From contig CAMLKR010000022.1 in NCBI GenBank assembly GCA_946480565.1, positions 1 to 22,374 on the forward strand: 22,374 nt of DNA, in the 5' to 3' direction. The notes under the pieces are model-generated. The model saw nothing but the letters and a program-made list of their open reading frames with translations. It did not search any database and was not told the origin of the DNA. This stretch comes from an uncultured Arenimonas sp. (GTDB lineage Bacteria; Pseudomonadota; Gammaproteobacteria; Xanthomonadales; Xanthomonadaceae). The translations under genes were made by a program, and so were the position numbers. Positions within the stretch are counted from its first letter, which is position 1, and every line of letters begins with the position of its first letter. Below are positions 1-7,879 of this stretch, one piece after another.

Positions 1-1319
1 TCGTAGCGGCCGCTGTCGGTGATCTCGATCACGCCATCGCCGCCGAGCGCGGAGAGTGCGGCCGCCAGCGTCGCGTGGTCCTGCGGCACGCGCAGCGGCG
101 GCGTCGCGGGCGTCGCGAGCGTGCGCGGATATTCGCCGCCGCCGAGATCGGCGGCGCTGGCGTGGTGGCAATCCACCCGCACCCGCGTGCCGGCGGGCAG
201 GCCCGGCGGCAGCGCGATCCGGCCGAGCACCGGATCCACGGCGTAGACGCCGGCCGCCGGCAGGTTCGCCCAGGTCGCGCCGTCGTCGGACAGGTTGCAG
301 GCGCAGATCGCGGCGGCGGGAACTTCCGGCAGGGGATCGCTGGTGCCCGCGTAGAGCCGCAGGCTGTGGCCGTAGTAGTCGTCGCGGCGCTCGTGCAGCG
401 CGCGCCGGGCGATGCGCATCGGCACGTTCAGCGGCGTCGCCAGCGAGGTGATGTCGGTTTCGGTGCGCGGCAGGGTCACCAGCGGGTGGTCGATGCCCAG
501 CGGATGGAAGCGCAGCCGCCGGTCATCCACGGTCACCGCCGGCGACCCGCTCAGCGACAGCGCCCGCCACGGCCAGACGAACAGGCCGACGTGCGGAATG
601 TGGTGGCGGCCGCCGCTGCCGATGCGGCGCACGTCCAGCGTGCGCGGGATGGCGTCGAAGCCACCCCCGACCAGGTCCAGCGGTTCGCGCCGGCGCAGGC
701 CGTCGAGGTCCGGCGGGATGTTCTCGAACTCCACCGGGGCGCCGGGGCGCGGCGCGCGCCAGCGGCGCAGGTCGGGCGCCGCGTGCGACCAGCGGCGGCG
801 GTGCTTGCTGTACTGGGTGGTGACCACGCGCTGGAAATACTCGACCACCACCGATTCCCAGCCGGTGACGTCGCGCGCGAGCTGTTCCAGCACCGAGGCC
901 GTGCCCTTGCGGCGCCGGTAGGCGATGGTGTGCGCGACTTCGGCGCGGGCGTCGGCCTGCGGCGCCTGGCCGTGCAGGCTGCGATAGCCGATCAGGTCGC
1001 CCAGGTAGGGGATCACCCAGTCCGCGCAGGTCTCGATGAAGACGTCGTCCTGCAGCTGCTCGATGTCCTCCTCGAAGCGTGCGATCTGCTCGGCCAGCAC
1101 GGCCAGCAGCGAGGCCAGCGGGCCCTGGTCGCGTTTCCACTGCAGGTCGTCGCGGCGCTGCCGCTGCACGGCGGTGGGGCTGCCCAGGGCTTCCAGCGTC
1201 GCCAGTTCCGCCCGCTCGGCGGCGTCCAGCAGGTCCGGCAGGCGACTCGCCTGCTCGGCGTCGCGCGCGCGCAGGTAGGCCGGCAGCAGGGACAGCAGCT
1301 TCCTGCGGTCGAAGCTCAT
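1..1319 (-). CDS. P2 gpI-like phage tail / baseplate wedge protein of the eCIS (3' end outside window)
   Basis: Reading the minus strand from the ATG at 1319 gives an open frame of about 439 codons with no stop before the left edge, so the protein is partial. The N-terminus (MSFDRRKLLSLLPAYLRARD) followed by a helical stretch and the motif WVIPYLGDLIGYRSLHGQ at about residues 102-119 resembles the gpI-type tail proteins that link the baseplate wedge to peripheral structures. The last visible part, with QDHATLAAALSALGGDGVIEITDSGRY-like content (about residues 412-439), looks like the first rung of a right-handed beta-helix, as in surface-binding tail proteins. The start overlaps the stop of the upstream baseplate-J gene by four bases (ATGA), so translation is probably coupled. 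It probably sits at the baseplate periphery. A fibre-attachment role is inference. Confidence 0.8.
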   Translation of the reverse strand, partial: MSFDRRKLLSLLPAYLRARDAEQASRLPDLLDAAERAELATLEALGSPTAVQRQRRDDLQWKRDQGPLASLLAVLAEQIARFEEDIEQLQDDVFIETCADWVIPYLGDLIGYRSLHGQAPQADARAEVAHTIAYRRRKGTASVLEQLARDVTGWESVVVEYFQRVVTTQYSKHRRRWSHAAPDLRRWRAPRPGAPVEFENIPPDLDGLRRREPLDLVGGGFDAIPRTLDVRRIGSGGRHHIPHVGLFVWPWRALSLSGSPAVTVDDRRLRFHPLGIDHPLVTLPRTETDITSLATPLNVPMRIARRALHERRDDYYGHSLRLYAGTSDPLPEVPAAAICACNLSDDGATWANLPAAGVYAVDPVLGRIALPPGLPAGTRVRVDCHHASAADLGGGEYPRTLATPATPPLRVPQDHATLAAALSALGGDGVIEITDSGRY

Positions 1320-4120
1320 GGCATCACCTCCAGCACCAGGCCGGATGGGCCGGCCGCCAGCGTCAGGACCTCGCCCGGCCGCAGGCTGCCGTTCGCCAGC
1401 ACCTTGGGCGGCAGCGCGAACAGCCGCGGCAGCAGCGCCGGCGGCGCCCCCGGATCAAGCCGATAGAACTGGTCGATGTCCACGGCTTCGACGCCCGCGA
1501 CGAGGTGCGCCACCGCCATGGCCTCGTCGATGCTCGCGGACTGGGCGAAGTCTCGGTTGCCGAAGGCGTAATGGTCGCGCAGCGCGGCGGCGACGCGCGC
1601 GAGCACAGGCTCGGCCTCCATCGCCGCGGATACCTTGATGCGCGCCCGGATCCGGAACGTGGCGGAACCGTAGCTGTGCAGCCACAGCGGCAGCAGCGGA
1701 TCGCCGTAGCGGCGCAGCGCCTGCTGCAGGTTCGCGAGCGTGGCGCCGTTGGCGGCTATCGCCGCTCCCTCGGGGCCGGCCAGGCTCAGGAAGATGCCGC
1801 GCCGTCCGCCGAAGCGCGCCCACACCGCCAGCGCCTTGCTGATGCCGGCGAAGCAGCGGGCGAAGTCGCTGTAGTCCTGCAGCGACACCGCGCGGCCCAG
1901 GGTCAGCGTGGTCAACGGCGCGTTGCGCCGGGCATCGTCGCGGGATTCCGGGTCCTGGCCACCACCGGCGGGCGCGGGGTTGAGCACGCTCTTCACCCCG
2001 AGCGGACGCCCGAGCAGGGTGGTGAGCTGCCCGGCGCGCACGTTGCCGTCGGCTCCAAGGCCCTTGCGGTAGCCGAAGCGCAGGTTGTCGCGTCCGGTGG
2101 GCAGCCGCGCACCTTCGCTGCCGTCGCCGAACTGCACCATGGTGCGCTGGTCGTCGTCCTGGCGCAGGGAGTAGACGTGGTCGTTGGCGCCACGGCCGTA
2201 GAGCGAGGGAACTTCTTCCCAGGCCTCGCCGTTCACGCGCACCACCAGGGTCGAGCGGCGGCCGCTGGGTGTGCCGGCGCTGACCTGGGTCAGCGGCGCC
2301 TGCTTGAGCAGGAAGCGCTGGTCGGCCCGGGCGGCGTCGCCGCTGCCGGCCAGTTCGCCCACCGATTCGCCGTGCGTTGCGGGCGCGATGTTGCCGCACA
2401 CGGTCACCGTGCGGCGGTCGTAGACGTTCGCCAGCGATTCCTTCAGCTGCAGTTCGCGGCCCTGGTCGGCGGCGACGCCGATCGAGTCGATGACGACCAG
2501 CTCCGAAAACACGGGATCTTCCTTGCGCGCGGCCACCAGCGCGAGGGCGAAGGCGGGAGCGTCCAGGCGGCCTTCGCGGCCCTGTCGGTCGGCCAGCCGC
2601 CAGCGCAGCCCCTGGTCGGATGCGGTCTGCAGCAGGGTGTCGAGCTCCTCGGGCGCCAACGGCAGCTCGGAAGCGCCTTGGAGCCGCAGCGGCGGCGCGA
2701 GGACCGTGTAGCCGTCACCGGGCTTGAGTGCGACCGGCGCCGCGCCGTCGGGCTGGAAGGGATGGGAGTCGGTGTCCTTGCGGATCACGAGGCGCTGCCG
2801 CTGTCCGGTCACGGCGAGGACCTGGCCGGATGTCAGATGTTCGTCCCGGTGCGGCAGCGGCAGCACGCTGCCGTAGAGCGGGTAGGTGAGCGGGCGTTCG
2901 GCCAGCGGCAGTTCGTCGCTCTGCGCGAAGACCACGGTTTCGCGCAGGCGATTGCTGAATTGATCCAGGTTCTTGTCGGTGTCGGGGACCAGGCGCGTGA
3001 TCTTTCCGCTCAGGCCGAAGCCCGAACGCGAGCGCTGGGTCACGCGCTCGGCCTTGTACAGCTCGACCCAGCCCGGCAGCGAGGCCGAGCCCGGCGCGGT
3101 GCCGCCGCCGGCCAGCAGGAACCAGCTGCCGGCGATCACCTTCGGGAAGGCCCCGTCGAGATCGATTTCGGTGCCCTGTATTCCGAAGTCCTTCCAGCGC
3201 CGAGCGTTGCCGATGTCGGGGTCGGGCTCGGTCAGGCCGGGCAGGTCGGCAGTCAGGCGCATCAGCCGGGCGTCGCTGGCGTTGTGGCCGAACAGCGACG
3301 TGCGTGCCCGGAACACGTAGGCGCGGATGCCGCGTCCGGCCGGCGTGGTGTTGTTGTCGCCCAGGCCCTCGGCCCAGCGCAGGCGGGTCAGGCCGGCGTC
3401 CGGATCGGTGTCGACCGCGGTGACCACGCGCGCATCCCACTGCTCGCTTTCCGTGTCGTCGACGTCGCGCTCGTCGCCGACAATCAGCACCACGTCGCCG
3501 GGCTGGACCTGGGTGGCGATGCCGCGCACCCACAGCTCGCGCGTGCCGGCGACCAGGCGCTGCGGTTCACGGGTGCGCACCGGCATCGCGTTCCAGCCCA
3601 CCCGCGCCACGACGGCCTCGGTAGTCTCGAAGGTCTGCGGCTGCTCGTTCTCGCCGGGTATGCTCTGCACGCGCGTGCCGACCGGAACCGTGACCGGCCG
3701 CGCCGCCAGAGACGGTAATCCGGGCGCGTCCTCGAGCAGGAAGGCCAGGTGGGTCGAGGCGGCGACGCCCGGCGACAGCTGGTAGCCGATCAACCGCCCC
3801 AGCTCCAGGATCGAGCGGCGCTCCACCGCCGTGCGCAGGTAGGCCTCGTTGGCGAAACGTTCCTGGTAGAAACCGAGTACGTCGAACATCACCGCGCCGG
3901 CATCGCAGAAGGCGATGCTGAAGTCGTCGTCGTCGCGCGTGCGCAGCCCGGCCAGCGCCGGGTGGCGCGTGCCCGAGAGGCTGGACAGCATCGCCGCCTT
4001 GAACTCGCCGTGGCGGCCGATGCGGTAGTCAATGGCCGGAAGGCCGGGCGCATTGAAGCGCAGGCCAGGAAGGGGCGCGGAGTCCGCGCAGCAGCCGCAG
4101 TCGTTGAGCGGGGTATCCAT
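1316..4120 (-). CDS. Putative baseplate assembly protein, baseplate J/gp47-like (second copy, Afp12/Pvc12-like position)
   Basis: This 934-aa protein belongs to the large wedge proteins that form the baseplate ring triggering sheath contraction. A cysteine cluster (DCGCC, residues 7-11) opens the protein. It is followed by a conserved block (AGAVMFDVLGFYQERFANEA, YLRTAVERRSILELGRLIGY) typical of eCIS wedge proteins. The C-terminal third has the baseplate-J signature: a GGGQDPESRDDARRNAPLTT-like segment, then a DYSDFARCFAGISKA-like segment and beta-rich domains. It starts six bases after the preceding 840-aa baseplate-J protein, of which it looks like a distant paralogue, and ends overlapping the next start (ATGA). 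In T4 terms these two proteins take the place of gp6/gp7-type wedge subunits. I am confident of the family and less so of the exact position in the particle. Confidence 0.88.
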   Translation of the reverse strand: MDTPLNDCGCCADSAPLPGLRFNAPGLPAIDYRIGRHGEFKAAMLSSLSGTRHPALAGLRTRDDDDFSIAFCDAGAVMFDVLGFYQERFANEAYLRTAVERRSILELGRLIGYQLSPGVAASTHLAFLLEDAPGLPSLAARPVTVPVGTRVQSIPGENEQPQTFETTEAVVARVGWNAMPVRTREPQRLVAGTRELWVRGIATQVQPGDVVLIVGDERDVDDTESEQWDARVVTAVDTDPDAGLTRLRWAEGLGDNNTTPAGRGIRAYVFRARTSLFGHNASDARLMRLTADLPGLTEPDPDIGNARRWKDFGIQGTEIDLDGAFPKVIAGSWFLLAGGGTAPGSASLPGWVELYKAERVTQRSRSGFGLSGKITRLVPDTDKNLDQFSNRLRETVVFAQSDELPLAERPLTYPLYGSVLPLPHRDEHLTSGQVLAVTGQRQRLVIRKDTDSHPFQPDGAAPVALKPGDGYTVLAPPLRLQGASELPLAPEELDTLLQTASDQGLRWRLADRQGREGRLDAPAFALALVAARKEDPVFSELVVIDSIGVAADQGRELQLKESLANVYDRRTVTVCGNIAPATHGESVGELAGSGDAARADQRFLLKQAPLTQVSAGTPSGRRSTLVVRVNGEAWEEVPSLYGRGANDHVYSLRQDDDQRTMVQFGDGSEGARLPTGRDNLRFGYRKGLGADGNVRAGQLTTLLGRPLGVKSVLNPAPAGGGQDPESRDDARRNAPLTTLTLGRAVSLQDYSDFARCFAGISKALAVWARFGGRRGIFLSLAGPEGAAIAANGATLANLQQALRRYGDPLLPLWLHSYGSATFRIRARIKVSAAMEAEPVLARVAAALRDHYAFGNRDFAQSASIDEAMAVAHLVAGVEAVDIDQFYRLDPGAPPALLPRLFALPPKVLANGSLRPGEVLTLAAGPSGLVLEVMP

Positions 4121-4126
4121 GGCTTC

Positions 4127-6649
4127 CTACTTGCCTCCGTGCAGTTCGAGGTCGAGCACGCCGCGTTCCGGATGGTTGGGGTCGTTGTCGAGCCGGGCGA
4201 TCTCGAGCGCGCCGAGCGTGATGCGGCCATCGGCCAGGGCCAGGCTGTCGGTTCCGCCCTGGCGCCGGAAGGTCGTGACCTGCGCCGACAGCACGCCGGG
4301 CACGGCGTGGGCGGCGGCATAGATCCGGCTGAGGTAGACCGTCTGGCCGAAGCTGAAGTGGTCGGGATGGAACAGGCCGCGCCGGCCGTCGCGCAGCACG
4401 CGGTTGCTGAAGAGCTCCTCAAGCGCCTGCCGCACGTCGCTGCGGAAGTGCCCGGGCTTGACGCAGACATGCAGCGCCAGCTCCAGCGGCACGTGCAGCG
4501 GCTCGCGGAAGTCCAGGTCGTGGCCGGCCAGGCGGTAACGGTCCAGGTGCCGCTGCAGCGACTGCGCGAAACTTTCCGTCAGGATGTCGCCGCCGGCGCG
4601 GTCGGGCGTGACGAAGACGGTGTGCCAGCTGCCGGTCCAGCGCAGCATGGCCGCGGCATTGGCGACGTTCTCGTGCCGCTTCGTCATGGCGGCGTAGTCG
4701 TCGGTGGTGACGGCGCGTTCCTGCCGGCGGAACGCCTCGGGTGCGCGCCGGCGTACGCTTTCGGACGATTCGGGATCGGTGCCGCCGCCCGCCGGCAGCG
4801 GGTTGCGCACGCCGGCGATCGCCGCAACCGGCGTCAGGGCGTGGCGGACCGACTCCGCGCCGACATTGCCGGCGCTGCCGTTGCCGACCCGGTAGCTGGC
4901 CACCAGCCGGCTGCCCGCCATCGGCCGCCGCCCGCGCCGGTCGTCGCCGAAGCGCAGCTGCGGGATGCCGTCGTTCTCGACCTCGACGACGAACTCAGTG
5001 GTGTCGCCGTGGCTTGCCAGCAGGCTGCGCCGTGCCCGCCACAGCTGTCCGGGCTGGGATGGATCGGTCAGCGACACCTGCGGCTCGGCGTCGCCCGGCG
5101 ACTGCCTCAGGAGCCGTGAGGCGGGAACGTCCGGCCCGAGCGACGGAGCCACCGCCTGGGTCAGCGGCCAGGACGACAGCCGGGGCCGGAAGCGCGCCGG
5201 CACCGGCACGCCGGGTTCGGCGTCGCAGCGGCCGCCGGTGCCTGCCGCCGCCACTAGCAGACGCGGCAGCGGCACTTCGGGCAAGGGTTCGGCGACCCGC
5301 CGACCATGGTCGGCCAGCAGCACGTTGCCGCGCGCCAGGCTGACCTGGTCGAGGTAGACGCTGCCGTGTTCCTCGTCGGTGACGGCCGAGACGCAGAGCG
5401 CGAAGGGCAGGGCGTCGGCCTCCGCCCAGGCGATCTCGGTGATCTGCTGGCCGCTCAGCGGATCGGCGAGCGGATTGCCCAGCGCGCTGGCTTCCACCGA
5501 AACGAGCCGCACCACGTGGCGATGGCGGGGGTCGGCGTCGCCGGCCTTGCCGGTGGCCGGCCCCAGTACTTCCTCGAGCAGCAGGAAATCGCCGGCCGCC
5601 AGGTCCGGGAAGTGGCCGCGCAGGGTCGCGCGCGTGCTGCCGCGGGCCAGGCAGCAGCGCTCGTCGCCCCAGGTGTGGAAGGGCAGCAGGTTGTGCGCGG
5701 CGCGCAGCGCCAGCGCATGCATGGGTTCGAATACTTCCGGCTCCCGCTCCATCGCCTCGGCGGCTTCGGCCGAGCCGGGAGCGAGATGCACGGGCAGTCC
5801 GGGGCAGTGGGTCAGGAACTGCGTGCCGGCGGCCGGCAGCAGCGCGTCGGCACCGGCCTGCAGCTGCAGCCAGGTGCGGGCGTTGCAGCCGTCGTGCATC
5901 GGGTAGTCGACCAGCAGCGCGTGCCGGCGCAGCGATACGCGGCTGCGCGCGGTCCCGAGGTAGGCTTCGGTCGCGGCGACGTCCTGCTGGTAGCTCAGCT
6001 GGTCGCCGGCATAGGCCAGCAGTTCGGTCAGCACGGCGCCGAGGTCGGCCGGATTGGGGTCCCGGAAGCCGGGTAGCAGCTGCGCCATGCGGTCGAGAAG
6101 CAGGCGCCGGAAGCTGCCGTAGTCCTTGGCCAGATAGTTGATCTCCGGCGGCGGCGTGGGTTCGGGGTCGCACTGGTGCGCCGGCCGGCAGTCGAAGTCG
6201 CTCTCGCATTCGACCTTGAACGAGAACTCGATCTCGGCCAGCGCCGGGTCGTAGCCGGGCGGCGCGTGGTCGTCGCCGGGCGAACGCACCAGGCGCAGGC
6301 GATAGGTCGAACGGTCGCCGCGCACGCGGGTGCGCACCACCAGCACGCGCGATGGGTCGGACGTGGCGGCCAGCAGCGCCGCTTCTTCGGGCGTGAAGGC
6401 CGGCGCGGACGGCGAGCTCGTCGCCCATTCCACCGCGATGCCGCGGATGCGCTCACCGCCGTCCAGGCGCAGATTGCCTTGGTCGAGGCCGGCGAACGGC
6501 TTGAGGAAGTGCAGGAACAAAGTGCGCTGACGGTGCGGATGCGCCTCGGGCAGGTCGCGGTCGAGCACCTCGAGGTAGTCGAGCCCGTTGAGCGTCGGAT
6601 GCGCGTTGACGGCGTTGCGCCGGTGCCGGTCGCAGCAGTGGTATTTCAT
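4127..6649 (-). CDS. Putative baseplate assembly protein, baseplate J/gp47-like (first copy, Afp11/Pvc11-like)
   Basis: This 840-aa protein is the first of two tandem baseplate-J proteins. The N-terminus (MKYHCCDRHRRNAV) is the double-cysteine start I associate with eCIS wedge proteins. A domain rich in Asp and Cys (three Cys at about 148-160) precedes the conserved segment NYLAKDYGSFRRLLLDRMAQ (171-190). Next comes the TELLAYAGDQLSYQQDVAATEAYLG block (208-232) and an SRVSLRRHALLVDYPMHDG segment. The C-terminal baseplate-J signature is a glycine-rich GGGTDPESSESVRRRAPEAF stretch followed by TTDDYAAMTKRHENVANA. Its ATG overlaps the gp25-like stop by four bases. The family is clear. It would form the inner wedge ring around the spike. 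Confidence 0.9.
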   Translation of the reverse strand: MKYHCCDRHRRNAVNAHPTLNGLDYLEVLDRDLPEAHPHRQRTLFLHFLKPFAGLDQGNLRLDGGERIRGIAVEWATSSPSAPAFTPEEAALLAATSDPSRVLVVRTRVRGDRSTYRLRLVRSPGDDHAPPGYDPALAEIEFSFKVECESDFDCRPAHQCDPEPTPPPEINYLAKDYGSFRRLLLDRMAQLLPGFRDPNPADLGAVLTELLAYAGDQLSYQQDVAATEAYLGTARSRVSLRRHALLVDYPMHDGCNARTWLQLQAGADALLPAAGTQFLTHCPGLPVHLAPGSAEAAEAMEREPEVFEPMHALALRAAHNLLPFHTWGDERCCLARGSTRATLRGHFPDLAAGDFLLLEEVLGPATGKAGDADPRHRHVVRLVSVEASALGNPLADPLSGQQITEIAWAEADALPFALCVSAVTDEEHGSVYLDQVSLARGNVLLADHGRRVAEPLPEVPLPRLLVAAAGTGGRCDAEPGVPVPARFRPRLSSWPLTQAVAPSLGPDVPASRLLRQSPGDAEPQVSLTDPSQPGQLWRARRSLLASHGDTTEFVVEVENDGIPQLRFGDDRRGRRPMAGSRLVASYRVGNGSAGNVGAESVRHALTPVAAIAGVRNPLPAGGGTDPESSESVRRRAPEAFRRQERAVTTDDYAAMTKRHENVANAAAMLRWTGSWHTVFVTPDRAGGDILTESFAQSLQRHLDRYRLAGHDLDFREPLHVPLELALHVCVKPGHFRSDVRQALEELFSNRVLRDGRRGLFHPDHFSFGQTVYLSRIYAAAHAVPGVLSAQVTTFRRQGGTDSLALADGRITLGALEIARLDNDPNHPERGVLDLELHGGK

Positions 6650-7008
6650 GGCGCGCCTCCGCGGCTGAAGCTGGCGACCTGGACCTGGTCGTCGCCGCGC
6701 AGGCTGTAGGCCACGGTGACGCGCAGCGCTTCGTCGCGGGCCTCGACCCGGACTTCGCGCACCGTCACCAGGTCGCCGAGGAACTGCGCCAGCGCGCCCT
6801 GCACCAGCATCTGGGTCGCGCCGGCCAGCTCGGGCGAGTTCGGTGCGAACACCAGCTGCGCCACGCCGCTGCCGAAGTCCGGCCGCATCACCCGCTCGCC
6901 CGGCGCGGTGAACAGCACGGCTTCGATCAGGTCGCGCACGTGGCGATCAGGACTGCTTTCGGCGGTGCGCCCGCGATGGTCGAACTGGTAGGGGGAGGCC
7001 AGGGGCAT
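6646..7008 (-). CDS. gp25-like baseplate wedge protein (GPW/gp25 family, Afp9/Pvc9-like)
   Basis: This 120-aa protein has the usual length and pattern of the GPW/gp25 family. An early FDHRGRT segment is followed by RHVRDLIEAVLFTAPGERVM, then RPDFGSGVAQLVFAPNS, the hallmark of gp25 in phages, T6SS (TssE) and eCIS. Despite the historical lysozyme label the family is structural: gp25 nucleates sheath polymerisation by joining the first sheath ring to the baseplate. The ATG at 7008 is preceded by a good Shine-Dalgarno sequence (GAGGTGA). The gene starts eight bases after the PAAR-like gene and ends with a four-base overlap into the first baseplate-J gene. Confidence 0.93.
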   Translation of the reverse strand: MPLASPYQFDHRGRTAESSPDRHVRDLIEAVLFTAPGERVMRPDFGSGVAQLVFAPNSPELAGATQMLVQGALAQFLGDLVTVREVRVEARDEALRVTVAYSLRGDDQVQVASFSRGGAP

Positions 7009-7016
7009 GGGTCACC

Positions 7017-7331
7017 TCAGGTCGCGATGACGCGGGGTTGGGTGGCGACGGCCAGCAGCGGCGCGCCGTTGGGCGCACACACCGCCACCCCCGTCTGGAT
7101 GGCCAGCGGCATGCCCATCGCCTTGACGCGCAGCGAGCCGACCACCCAGATGCCGGTGACGCAGGGGCCGGGGGCACTGGCGAAGGGGCAGCCGGCGACG
7201 GTGTAGGGCGGGCCGAGCGTGGCCACCGGCTGGCCGCTGACCAGCACGCGCGGCACCGGCGCGGTGGGGATCGCCTGGCCGCCATGGCCGCACAGCACGG
7301 TGGCGCCGAGATGGAGGACGGGACCGGGCAT
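7017..7331 (-). CDS. PAAR-like spike-tip protein of eCIS
   Basis: This 104-aa protein starts MPGPVLHLGATVLCGHGGQA and consists of short glycine/proline-rich strands with four spaced cysteines. This pattern is seen in the small protein that always follows the gp5-like spike gene in eCIS loci. It also resembles PAAR/DUF4280 proteins that cap VgrG spikes. By position and composition it should form the sharp, possibly metal-bound, tip of the needle (Afp10/Pvc10-like). No extra effector domain is fused to it. Its ATG overlaps the spike stop by one base (TGATG). I call it PAAR-like rather than PAAR because the canonical repeated Pro-Ala-Ala-Arg motifs are not visible. Confidence 0.8.
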   Translation of the reverse strand: MPGPVLHLGATVLCGHGGQAIPTAPVPRVLVSGQPVATLGPPYTVAGCPFASAPGPCVTGIWVVGSLRVKAMGMPLAIQTGVAVCAPNGAPLLAVATQPRVIAT

Positions 7332-7879
7332 CAGGTCACCGTCAACGCGGCTAGGTTCATGTCGATGGGCGTGCCGACGATGTTGATCGCCGGGCCCGTC
7401 ATGTTGATCACCGCGCCCTTGCCGTTGGAGATGATGATGCCGGTGTCGCTGACCGAGATCATCGCGCCCGTGGTGGTCTGGATCATGATGCCGCCCGCGG
7501 GACCCGGCACGTCGCTGATGATGATTCCGTTCTTGAGCGTGGTCTGCAGGGTGATGCCCGGCACCGCCGGCGGGATCAGCCGCGACATCACCGGCACCTC
7601 GGCGCCCAGGCCCCAGTAGCTGCCGACCCAGATCGGTTTGCTCGGGTCACCGCGCTCGAACTCCACCCAGACGCCCGATCCCATCAGCGGCAGCGCGAAC
7701 AGGCCCATGTTCGGCCCGGCACAGGGCACGCAGGGCATGGCCCAGGTGGTCGGCGCCAGGCTGCCGACATCCGGGCAGATCACCTGGATGCGGCCGATCA
7801 GCAGCGGGTCGACGTTGTTGACCACGACGGCGCGGTACTTGCCGTAGAACTTCCGGGCCGGGCCGGTTTCTGCAGTCAT
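7331..7879 (-). CDS. gp5-like central spike protein (OB fold plus beta-helix; baseplate assembly protein V type)
   Basis: This 182-aa protein has two recognisable parts. Residues 10-90 are a gp5/VgrG-type OB fold: FYGKYRAVVVNNVDPLLIGR, then VWVEFERGDPSKPIWVGSYW, whose GDPxxPxWVGS ending is characteristic. Residues 105-182 are alternating hydrophobic/polar short strands rich in Ile, Gly and Thr (IIISDVPG, IMIQTTTG, ISVSDTG, IIISNGKG, INIVGT). This fits an intertwined triple-stranded beta-helix that forms the membrane-puncturing needle. Unlike T4 gp5 there is no lysozyme domain between the two. It corresponds to Afp8 C-terminal/Pvc8 spike function, with the hub encoded separately just upstream. 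The ATG overlaps the hub stop by four bases. Confidence 0.92.
   Translation of the reverse strand: MTAETGPARKFYGKYRAVVVNNVDPLLIGRIQVICPDVGSLAPTTWAMPCVPCAGPNMGLFALPLMGSGVWVEFERGDPSKPIWVGSYWGLGAEVPVMSRLIPPAVPGITLQTTLKNGIIISDVPGPAGGIMIQTTTGAMISVSDTGIIISNGKGAVINMTGPAINIVGTPIDMNLAALTVT

Noticed and set aside
75..3718. Long plus-strand frames across the tail and baseplate-J genes
   Set aside because: They are rich in Arg/Ala/Gln/His without domains and oppose clearly recognisable phage-tail proteins on the minus strand.
6646..7008. Lysozyme activity of the gp25-like protein
   Set aside because: The family keeps the historical lysozyme label, but the conserved sequence is the structural baseplate/sheath-nucleating type.
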